Shown here: positions 36,101 through 48,100 of the stretch, in pieces
Numbering within the stretch: position 1 is the first letter of the stretch
Layout of the letters: each line of letters starts with the position of its first letter
Assembly: GCA_014526335.1 (NCBI GenBank)
Contig: JACTAT010000006.1
Coordinates: 3,045,202-3,109,201, forward strand
Reading direction: 5' to 3'
Origin: Chrysaora quinquecirrha
Lineage: Eukaryota > Cnidaria > Scyphozoa > Semaeostomeae > Pelagiidae
Length of the DNA: 64,000 bases
The notes under the pieces: generated by a model
What the model saw: only the letters and a program-made list of their open reading frames with translations
Databases searched by the model: none
What the model was told of the DNA's origin: nothing
Program-made: the position numbers and the translations under genes

Positions 36101-39100
36101 ACAATGTTTGCAATGTTTGAACAATGTTAAAATGTTTGAACAATGTTTGCAATGTTTGAACAATGTTTGCCATGTTTGAACAATGTTAAAATGTTTGAAC
36201 AATGTTTGCCATGTTTGAACAATGTTAAAATGTTTTAACAATGTTGAACAATGTTTACAATGTTTGAACAATTAAAAAATGCTTTTGCAATGTTTGAAAA
36301 ATGTCTGCAATGTTTGAACAATGTTTGCCATGTTTGAGCAATGTTAAAAATCTTTCAAAAATGTTTGCAATGTAATGTTTGCAATGTTTGAATATTTGAG
36401 TAATGCAATATTTGAGTAATGTTTGAACAATTTTTGGCAATGTTTGAGTAAGGTTTGAAGAATGTTTGTAATGTTTGAACACTTTTGGCATTGCTTGAAC
36501 AATATTTGCATTGTTTGTACACTTTTGGCAATGTTTGAACAATGTTTGCATTGTTTGAACAATGCCTGCAATGTTAAAACAATGTTTGAGCATTTTTTGC
36601 AATGTTTGAACAATAACAGCTGCTTACTGCAAATGTCTTTGGCTTTTGTCCAACCATACTTGGCGTATTCTTTCCTGAAATCTTAACTAGATACTGACAA
36701 CGATAAACATCAAAATAAAAAGGGCTAACATACCTCCTTGTGGAGCTCCATGGTCAAGGGCGAATGGGCTTTCAGCAACGTTCGCAGCTATTGAGAAATT
36801 AAAATTTTCTGGGTGAAGAGATAATCAATAGGACAGGAATGCTCAACAAGCAATAAAGCTATTAAATGCGAGGGGCACTTAATTCTGCGTAAAGCCGTAC
36901 GAGATTTCTATTTATACAAAAGGATTTCCAAGGAATGTCTATGAAAACAATACAGGATATCCAGCTAAGGTTTACGAGATTTTCAAGGACTGAATTGCCC
37001 CTCGATTAAATGTATAAAGCTATTCAACGATCTTCTATCAAACATTCGGTTTCTTCGAATAAATTTAGGCCGTACGAAAGTCGAGCAGGTAACAGAAAAA
37101 GATTCAACAAACCTTGGCATGCAACCGCAACAACTTTGCTGATGCCTTCCATAATAACTCCATAATCGAAAATGAAACTGAATTGATCTTTAGGATCAGA
37201 AGCCATTGTTTGCAATGCATACTTCATGTAAGGAGTCTCTTCACCAAAGCCAACACTCACAACGGTTACTTCTGAATTGCGAAGCAACTCTGAAGGCAGC
37301 GTTACGTCATCAGAACTGTACCCGTCTGTTATGACAATAACAACTTTTGTAGACTTTTTACAAGCGACGTTTGAAATGACGTCTGTGCGAACAAGCTCAA
37401 GGGCCTTGCCTAGGACAACAGAAAGCAAACACAATAATTAGAATGAATAAAAAATTAAAGTTTCCAGATATTTGCTTCAGTCATTCTGCCCTCTCGAGCA
37501 ATGGCTGCCTGTGATACTACTGGGAAATCCAGTATCTTTACAGGTTGTGTGGCTAGCGAAAGCTTGTTGCAGCAGTCCCCTTCGTAAAAATGATTGCATT
37601 TGGTCTCCAAGACCTCAGTTTAACTGAAGATTACGTCTTTAAAGAACACACGCAATTTTCCTTCAATCGTTGTCTAGCATAGTCCTGCGCGGCCGAATCA
37701 AGACCTGTGCACATGCGCAGTAGCTTAAACTCGAGATTTTAAGAGATTTATAGGATTTATAACATTCAAAAGATTTGTAAGACTTATGGTGATGTATCGT
37801 CAAAGTGTTCGAGATTAGGAAGTGATACACCCTTCGCTCTTCCGCGTGAAATGCGAGTAATGGTGTGACTTGGACAGCTATATAGCCTTTGACCAAGTAC
37901 GAATAAGCATTAATAGCTAATTTTGCGAATTCAAGACATAACTTCATATTGTCGTTCCCACATTTTCTCCAAGAATGCACTCCTTATTATTCGAACCTGT
38001 ACTGCACGGCCCCATAGCAAACAACATTTCCACTGAGCTAAAAAGCTCAATGAAATCTCCGAGCAATTCTCTAAGTCCACATCAGGCTCTCATCCCATTT
38101 GGCTTTGTTTTTCGGCTTTGTTGAGCCTTTTTAATACCATACATATTTAAAAATATATTTGCCATGAATGGCAAACACTAGGCTATATCTCTTCGCGCAG
38201 TAGCTTACCAGCATTGATAGGATTCGAGCCTGGATTGCGTTATCCGAGAGTGAACGACTATTCCACTGAGATAAAGGGCTCAAACATCGTTAACTCGCAT
38301 AAAGCCAAAGGCTTTCCCCTGATTTGGCTTTGTTTTTAACATATTTACGAAATGGCAATTAAGGGTTAATTAAAGACGTTTTATATCTCACCAATGAAAG
38401 ACCTTTGCTTCTTGTACTTAATGTTGTTCACTGCAGAATCCATATTCGATACATTTTTATACCTTCCGAAATTGAAAATAATTCTCGGGCTGGTGCCAGA
38501 CTCTACGAAAGCAACATCCGCTGCACTGCCAACTTGAAATGAGTGGTACACGTGTTTAGCAAATGTTTTCATTTTTGAAAAGAATCCATCATGGTTTCTA
38601 GCCTCAATGGAACCAGAGTTGTCCAATACAATTACAACATCGATTCTGGCTGTGCACTTGCCACCAACAACTGAAAATATAAACTTAATTTTCATACATC
38701 TTCAATGAGTCGGAGGCAATCCTAAGGTCCCTCTTTCAATAGCTGCTACCCGTGAAGGTAGGGGTGGGCGTCACTCGTATCCTTGATTCCAAGATCATTT
38801 TCCTCATTCCAACCCTTTCATGCTGAATGTTAATAGAGAAGCAGTAAGTCGGTTGGCCTTAGTCGGAGGTAACCCTAAGGTCCCTCTTTCAATAGCTACT
38901 ACCCGTGAAGGCAGGGGTGGGCGCCACTCGTATCCTTGATTCGAAGATCATTCTCCCTTATTCCAACCCTTTCATGCTGAATGTTAATAGTGAAACAGTA
39001 AGTTGGTCGACCGTAGTCGGAGGCGATCCCAAGGCTCGTCATTCAATAGCTGCTGCCCGTGAAGGTAGGGGTGGGCGCCACTCGTATCCTTGATTCGAAG

Positions 39101-42100
39101 ATCATTTCCCCTCATTCCAACCCTTTCATGCTGAATGTTAATAGTGAAGTAGTAAGTCCGTTGGCCATAGTCGGAGGCGATCCGAAGGCTCCTCTTTCAA
39201 TAGCTGCTACCCGTGAAGGTAGGGGTGGGCGTCACTCGTATCCTTGATCCGAAGATCATTTTCCTCATTCCAACCCTTTCATGCTGAATGTTAATAGAGA
39301 AGCAGTAAGTCGGTTGGCCGTAGTCGGAGGCGACCCGAAGGCTCCTCTTTCGATTGCTGCTATCCGTGAACGTTGGGATAGTTGTCACTGGTATCCCTGA
39401 TCCGTAGTTCATTTTCCGTCATTCCGTCATTACTGAGTGTTAAATAGAGAAGCAATTAGTATCACTTCTAAAGCCTTTGGCGTGACTCGGTATTAGCTTA
39501 ACCAACGACCTTGCAACTCGTTAGCGAGAACCCTACCAATGCCAATGGAAAACAGTTTACAAGAAACGTAACTATAACTTATAAAACTTTCATGAGTTTG
39601 GAGCTATTCCATTTGCCAGATTGGAGTGGGTTTTATATACGCCAGTTGACGGGCAAAATTTAGTCTGGACGCTCTTGTCCCGTAGTTTCTTTAATGAGAA
39701 ATTTTACTGTCCAGTACCATTGCTAAATATTGTCTCGCCAGTGTCGATACGAAAGACACCTATCCTAGGAACAGCAGGTGCAAAGAATTAGCTGTGAAGC
39801 TCTTTTGAAATTAACGTTGTTTGGGAGGGTTCAGAGGTGGAAGGAAGTGAGAGGATGATGGTTGCAGGCATTGCACCTCTATAGTATCTTAGCAAGGATG
39901 GTCTGTTCTGATACTTTTATTAGCAAGACTTTGAAAGTGCTGTGGTGTCGTGGTGTAATCCAGCTGACTCGTGGTGTCAGGAACTCAGTGTGGTCAGGAT
40001 TCGAGCCCAGCAACGGTATCAACAAAGCCAGGGTCGATGTCTCGATTAGTTTACCTACTACTGAGATCCTAGCGACTGGCGCTAAAATACAGTTTAACCT
40101 TCACCATCAACCATAAGCAATAGTACATCCTATCCATGTCATGCAGCCTGGTTTTCCCCTTTCTAGCAGAATATAGCGAAAAAGTCATGACGTTTTTAAA
40201 ACTCACCGGTTGGAGCCTTTGTTTGGGCAGGTATGACTGTCACTGGAGCCTGTGTGGTTGCAGCTTGCGTTGCTACTGGAGCCTTCGTTGTGGCAGCTTG
40301 CGTTGCTACTGGAGCCTTGGTTGTGGCAGCCGGCACTAGCAAAGACAACGAATAATCAGAAAAAGGCAGAGTTACAATACATAGCGATGAAGAGATAGAA
40401 AAATTATCGGAACTTGAAAATTATCGGAAGAGATAGAAAAATTATCGGAACTTGGGAACTTAGTTCTCATAAATGTTTTAGAGCAAAGATATTCGAAGAA
40501 AGCTATGCACAAAGTTGTAAGGATTGCAACAATGATGAACTCAAATAAGAAAATCTTCTTACAAGTTCTTTAAACAGTTTTGACTGAGCTGCAAATTTTC
40601 TTATTAAACGGAATGAAAATTCGGAGATAAATAATAGCTTTCAAACAAAACGAATTTTCAGTGTGTTGTCTTAGGTATACTATCTGATTGATTAGCTCTA
40701 CAGTGACAGGTCTTAGTCTCAACAGGGGAAGGTAGAGAGCAGTTGCAAGTAGGGTTTTTGACGTTTTCCCTTCGGAAAACTCCACAGAAAGCTCTTAAGC
40801 CACAGTTCAAGGTTCCAAGAAAGAACAAAATTTTTTCCATCCTAGCGATGTTAGGCAATATAAACAATCTTATATAATCTGATAAACAATCAATCCAAAG
40901 CATAAAATTTCGTTCATGTAAGTGTCTTCTTACTTCGGAAACTCACACGCAGCTACAAAAAACACACCCATCTACATAAAACACTAACCTTGTAATATGG
41001 TATTGATTCCTTCTTGGGTAACTTGTTTGTAAAAAATCACAAGATGATCCATTCGGAATGTACCATGCATTCTGTCAGCATGATTTGGCTTTCCGATAGT
41101 AAGTTTAGTATACGTATCTGTAATGTGACTGCCCGCCTGAGCTGCAACAGGACCAGTCTTCTGCTCATTGATGTAGTAGAACAAACCATTCCCTGAAAGA
41201 GAAGTTAGACCCAGGTTACATGAGAATAAAGTCGCGGCTACACATGCGACATTCTGCTTGACATGGCGACAGAACACATTCAAAAATTGTCGCCGCGACC
41301 GGAACAACTAAGAGTCGCACGTGTAGCCAGGGATATATTTTCGAACAGAATGTTCTGCTCCTTAGCAAATTCAGTCGCAGAACAACATTGCTTTGGTTGA
41401 ACTTTTCACGATATGTTTTTGCTTGTCGCCAGTATTGTTGCACATGTAGCCGCGGCTTAACTTGATCGGCTCTGGACCGATCCAGAGCCAGTTTTGGCTC
41501 TAAAACACCCTCCGTTTATTTATTGGGTCCGTACCTTTGGCTTTGTTTACAGCAAGTTCGGGATCTGTTCAAAAGCTGAGCCAGCCTGTGCCTGCGTCAG
41601 TTTAAATCCCATGCAAACGCTTTGGATCGCACCCAAACTGGTATCTACGGATAGTCCATCGTCTTCTCAAACTATGTTGTTAAGCTTTTTTCTGCTAATT
41701 TCCAACTATTTCCGAGGTCGCACGACTTCTAAGAGAATCATTTACGGCGTCAACATTGTTTTCCATATAATTGTTTGTTTAAAAATACAGTTGAATTCAG
41801 GAGTGTTCCATCTACCTTGTGTTGTCTTTTCAGTTGCACAAAATGTCGACATCGACATAAGACTGGCCCTAGTAAAGCTTTTGAAGCAAGACCTAGACGT
41901 AAGCACGGTACTGAAGATTGTCGTTTTACTTTTTACAAGCCAATACAACATACAGTTGACATCCGCTATCTCGACTGCCCGCTATCTCGAACATTCACTA
42001 TCTCGAACGATTTTCCATTTCCCCTCGTTTTGTTATAAGGATTTGTATAGAAAAATCATCCGCTATCTCGAACCCCGTTATCTCGAACATTCGCTGTCTC

Positions 42101-45100
42101 GAACCATTTTCGATTTACCATGGAAGAAAACCTGCTGTTTATCTCGAACTTTGCCAAATTTTCTGCTGAACTGGATAAAGAGACAGACTGAAAATATGTA
42201 TAAGCTCGAATAGCGGAGCGGGAATGGGCAGCAGCTAAGTAATATGCTGGCCATGTAATAAGCTGTTCTCTTTCGAGATGTGCTGCATTGTCATTATCTC
42301 AATTTCACCATCAGTAACCCTGGATGTTAATAGTGGTTCTTTTTCTGACTTAAAAACTATAATTTTCTTTATTTATATGAGGCATCCGTTATTTCGAACA
42401 TTGGCTATATCGAACAATATCCAATTTCCCTTGAGAGTTCGAGATAGCGGATGTCAACTGTAATCACAAATGCTTTCTTACCTTTCTTGAAAGTGAATGC
42501 AAAATGGAACCAGTCGTCAGGCAAGGAGGCAAATTCAGTAATGTAAACATTACTTGCTGTCTGAATTTGCAGTTTGAATTTGGAGTCTTCTTTCGAATAG
42601 AGGAAAGAGAAGCCTCTAGCTGAATCAACTTGACCTCCGCTTGATATGATGTACTGGTGATTGGCACCATTAGTTTCGATATCGCTTGAACGGATTCTGA
42701 GCCAAAACATTACTGATATTCCTTCAGTACACAATGAAATATCACTCGTGCATTCACCTTAAAAGAAAAAATGCAGTTAGGTGACAGCCACAGATAGGTC
42801 TGTCAAGATGGACTATAAGTTGTCATAGTCCATCTTGGTTCTATTATCTCATGCCAAAAAGAACAAAGAGTAATTGTTTTTCCTCTCATTCATTCAGCAA
42901 AGCGGCATCAAACTGTACCGTATTCAGGCGTTTACACTATGCCGTTTTCAGATGAAGCCGGTTTAGCGTATTGTATTCATTTCGTATCGTATTCATGTCA
43001 AAACTGTGCCGGCATAGTGAAGACGCAAGGCCAAAACGGTATAGCTTCGTACCGTATTCATCTTATACCGGCATAGTGCAAACGGGGTCACAGACAATAT
43101 TCGATGATCTTGCTTATCATATTCATTTCATACCAGCATAGTGTAAACGGAGCCAAAAACACTCATCTCAATTATGGAATCGCAAAAGACATGATTTGCG
43201 TACAGCTATCGATATGCCCACATCAATGCGAAACGGAACTTCAAAAAATATCTCTAACCTTGGAAGTCACCAGCATTCACCCAACTTCCTTGCTGCTCAA
43301 GGGACAGAACTTTGCCTCTTTTTGACGAATCAGCAATTACAGCACCATCCTATAGTTTGAAATAAATGATATAAACATGCATACCACGTTTAAGGCAAAG
43401 AACAACTTGGTTTTGTGCATATCAACAATCACGTCACAATATCCAAAAGACCCAGTTCGGTAAATTTGGTAGGCTACTGCCACGACGAGACACAAGGTCG
43501 AACGCTATCACGAAAGAGCGGAAAACAATTATCACATCTTCATATCCTGGGGTATTTGAATTTAAGAAAACAAAGGCCCGTGTTGACGGACTACGTCGGT
43601 GAATTTGGTAGGCCACTGCCACGACGGGACACAAGGTCGAACGCTAGCACGAAAGAGCGGAAAACAATTATCACATCTGTAGTATCCTGCATTCATGTGA
43701 ACAACCTGTGTTTGCATTAATGACCTTTGTACTGTGACCTTTGTACCATAAAGTGTTCCTGTCTGTTGTATGTAAATGTTCCTGTAATTAATTCGTAAGT
43801 TAGTTCAGTTCCAATCCAAGATGTAGTCGGTTGATGTCTCTCTCTCTCTCCCAATATTACATTGGCGACGAGGATGAAAAACGTTCAAGCAAGGCAAAGA
43901 AGTCTGACTTGAGACAAAGTCAAAGAAATGAGGTCTTGAACAGTTACGTATGAAATAACTACATTGCTTATTCAACGGAAAAAATTGGAGGAAGAAGAAA
44001 AGATGGACTAAGGACTGGGCCTAATCGAGCTGCTAAAAATGGGTCGCCAGGTTTTGGAATACAGACGCTGGTAGTAACATGCACACCCGGATGGCCAGGT
44101 CACACGAGAGATGATAGACGCTGGTGCAATCATCCAAAAGCATGGGAAGTAAATATGGGTCGCCAGGTCTTCAAAAGACGGACGCTGGTAGTAGCATGCA
44201 AACCCGGATGGCCAGGCCACACAAGAGATGATGGACGCTGGTGCAGTCATCCAAAAGCATGTGGGTAAAAGAATGGGTTGCCAGATCACAAGAATTGACG
44301 ATGCTGGTAGATGCAGTCCCAGTTGGCCAACTCACAACGTTTATGCTGAGCTTGGTGTAGTCAACTAAAATGCAATAGGCCAGTCTACATAGTTTCTTCT
44401 ACACACATTTGTTAAACTTTCATCCAGAGTGAAGAAATTGTTCACACTAAGTCCAAAGACCTCTAGTATGCTGTTACGTGTACTCACTGGAAATGTGTTT
44501 CAGATAAAGGGAGAGAAAGGCTGAACTCAAGACATCTGAGACAAGCAGACTACAACAAATCAAAATCTAGATTCAAGATTGTGTCAATCTCTAACTTCTC
44601 AACAAAAACGAGAACAATAAATAATGGACATGTCGTTAAATGTTTTAATGTTTTAATTCTTTCTCTGACAAAGGGAGAGATGTAGTATCCTGCATTCATG
44701 TGAACAACCTGTGTTTGCATTAATGACCTTTGTACTGTGACCTTTGCACCATAAAGTGTTCCTGTCTGTTGTATGTAAATGTTCCTGTAATTAATTCGTA
44801 AGTTAGTTCAGTTCCAATCCAAGATGTAGTCGGTCAATGTCTCTCTCTCTCCCAATATTACAATCACTGCCGAGAAACTTGCTCTTGGCTATTTGAACTT
44901 TAAGAAAATAAATGCCCGTGTTGACAGACCACGTTGGTGAATTTGGTAGGCTACTGTCGCGACGCAACACAAGGTCGAGCGCTAGCACGAAAGAGAGGAA
45001 AACAATATCACATCTTCATATCCTGGACTATTTGAATTTTAAGAAAACAAAGGCCCGTGTTGACGGACTACGTCGGTGAATTTGGTAGGCCACTGCCACG

Positions 45101-48100
45101 ACGGGACACAAGGTCGAACGCTAGCACGAAAGAGCGGAAAACAATTATCACATCTTCATATCCTGGGGTATTTGAATTTAAGAAAACAAAGGCCCGTGTT
45201 GACGGACTACGTCGGTGAATTTGGTAGGCCACTGCCACGACGGGACACAAGGTCGAACGCTAGCACGAAAGAGCGGAAAACAATTATCACATCTTCATAT
45301 CCTGGACTATTTGAATTTTAAGAAAACAAAGGCCCGTGTTGACGGACTACGTCGGTGAATTTGGTAGGCCACTGCCACGACGGGACACAAGGTCGAACGC
45401 TAGCACGAAAGAGCGGAAAACAATTATCACATCTTCATATCCTGGGGTATTTGAATTTAAGAAAACAAAGGCCCGTGTTGACGGACTACGTCGGTGAATT
45501 TGGTAGGCCACTGCCGCGACGCGATACAAGGTCGAGCGCTAGCACGAAAGAGAGGAAAACAATATCACATCTTCATATCCTGGACTATTTGAATTTTAAG
45601 AAAACAAAGGCCCGTGTTGACGGACTACGTCGGTGAATTTGGTAGGCCACTGCCACGACGGGACACAAGGTCGAACGCTATCACGAAAGAGCGGAAAACA
45701 ATTATCACATCTTCATATCCTGGGGTATTTGAATTTAAGAAAACAAAGGCCCGTGTTGACGGACTACGTCGGTGAATTTGGTAGGCCACTGCCACGACGG
45801 GACACAAGGTCGAACGCTAGCACGAAAGAGCGGAAAACAATTATCACATCTTCATATCCTGGGGTATTTGAATTTAAGAAAACAAAGGCCCGTGTTGACG
45901 GACTACGTCGGTGAATTTGGTAGGCCACTGCCACGACGGGACACAAGGTCGAACGCTAGCACGAAAGAGCGGAAAACAATTATCACATCTTCATATCCTG
46001 GGGTATTTGAATTTAAGAAAACAAAGGCCCGTGTTGACGGACTACGTCGGTGAATTTGGTAGGCCACTGCCACGACGGGACACAAGGTCGAACGCTAGCA
46101 CGAAAGAGCGGAAAACAATTATCACATCTTCATATCCTGGGGTATTTGAATTTAAGAAAACAAAGGCCCGTGTTGACGGACTACGTCGGTGAATTTGGTA
46201 GGCCACTGCCACGACGGGACACAAGGTCGAACGCTAGCACGAAAGAGCGGAAAACAATTATCACATCTTCATATCCTGGGGTATTTGAATTTAAGAAAAC
46301 AAAGGCCCGTGTTGACGGACTACGTCGGTGAATTTGGTAGGCCACTGCCACGACGGGACACAAGGTCGAACGCTAGCACGAAAGAGCGGAAAACAATTAT
46401 CACATCTTCATATCCTGGGGTATTTGAATTTAAGAAAACAAAGGCCCGTGTTGACGGACTACGTCGGTGAATTTGGTAGGCCACTGCCGAGAAACTTGCT
46501 CTTGGCTATTTGAACTTTAAGAAAATAAATGCCCGTGTTGACAGACCACGTTGGTGAATTTGGTAGGCTACTGTCGCGACGCAACACAAGGTCGAGCGCT
46601 AGCACAAAGGAGCGGAAAACTATATCAAATCTTCCTGGGCTATTTGAACTTTAAGAAAACAAATGCCAGTGTTGACGGACCACGTCGGTGAATATGGTAG
46701 GCTTCTGACGCGACACTTGCTCTAGCGCTAGCAAGAAAGAGCGGAAAACATAATCAAATCTTCACATCCTGGGCTATTTGAACTTTAAGAAAACAAAATC
46801 CCGTGTTGACGGCCATATCTACTCGTCTTCTGACACTTTTATGACCTATATTTCCTTGACCATTGGTTGTTTTTAAGAATCACAAAGTAAAAAGTTAGCT
46901 AAGGAATCGCAACGAAATATTGAGAACTCAAATTTGGCTGTCAGTTAAGGAATTTTCAGAACTGAGCCTGAGCCGAACTTCCTTATAAAAAAATGTCCGT
47001 AAAACAGTGCGTTGTGGCTTTGATAAACAAAAATATATACATATACACAACTCTACCACCATGCAGGCGCTTAGCGTTGCTCCGCATACCTTCAACTCGG
47101 CATTTTTAGTCCTGGTAATAATTTCTTGCGTGATTGTTCCCAAGGCAGTTGTAGAGGCTGAATCGAATGGCCAGCAAAACCTTGCTTCTTCATATCCAGT
47201 TCCGCAAGTTGCTGTTGCTGAACAATGATAGAAAATAGAAATTTTCTAGGTATCATAGAAAAGAAAATACTTTATTGTTTCGATCTGTTTCTGACCTTCA
47301 TATTCTGAGGGTGTCATATGAAAAAAGCTTTTAAATATGCTCGAAAATGCTTCCTCTATTTACTGCCATTCTGAAGCTTTGTACCATACTTGAAAACTTT
47401 TTTCGTCTGACACTCCTCACAGTATGAACGTCAGAAACAGACCGAAACAATGAACTAAGGCGGAATTTATACCCAGATGCGGCTTGAAATGCACCAACCG
47501 GAAAGAGAAGCTGAACTGGCATTGTGTTTTAAACACCAATCAGCTGGTCGGATACAGCGGGAAGACCAATAGAATTATTTGAAGAGTCCAAGTTAGAAAA
47601 CGAACTCTTTCTGTCTACACAGAACCGGCCTTTTGGTTTTGATGTGGACAGATCCCAAAACCCTAAGTGAAACAAAGATATTGCCTTGCCAAGCATTTAA
47701 GTTATTAATTTGAGATTGAAATTGTGTTTACTCACAATCTTCATGCTGAGCATCCGAGTCGGATTTTCCTTTGGCGGAACAATAACATCGAGCTCCTCCT
47801 TAGTGATTTCTTTATAAAATAGAACTAGATGATCAAGTCGGAAAGAACCATATGTTGTTGTTGCTGCAGAAGTGGCATCTGGTCGTCCAATTGTGAGAAA
47901 GGTCTGAGTATTGCTATCAGAGATAGAAGGTGCACCATCATTCCGGCCTTTCTCTTTACCATTGATATAGAAAACCAAGCCAGTGCCTATTATAAGACGG
48001 ATATTTCATTAATATGGTTTTTGTTGTAGACCATGTAATATGAGTTATTGTCGAATTATGAGGAAAGAGTTAAACAGTTTCAATATAGTAAAAAACCAGT

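Noticed and set aside
34901..36602. Series of open frames rich in FKHCKHCSNI on the minus strand
   Set aside because: They are translations of the 20-bp tandem array in an intron, with no splice or homology support.
41494..42213. 239-residue open frame on the plus strand
   Set aside because: It crosses the border of two unrelated MITEs and shows no domain. Chance opening.
43415..46513. Repeated 60- and 93-residue frames on both strands
   Set aside because: They repeat with the 139-bp array and change with its unit phase; satellite sequence, not a gene family.
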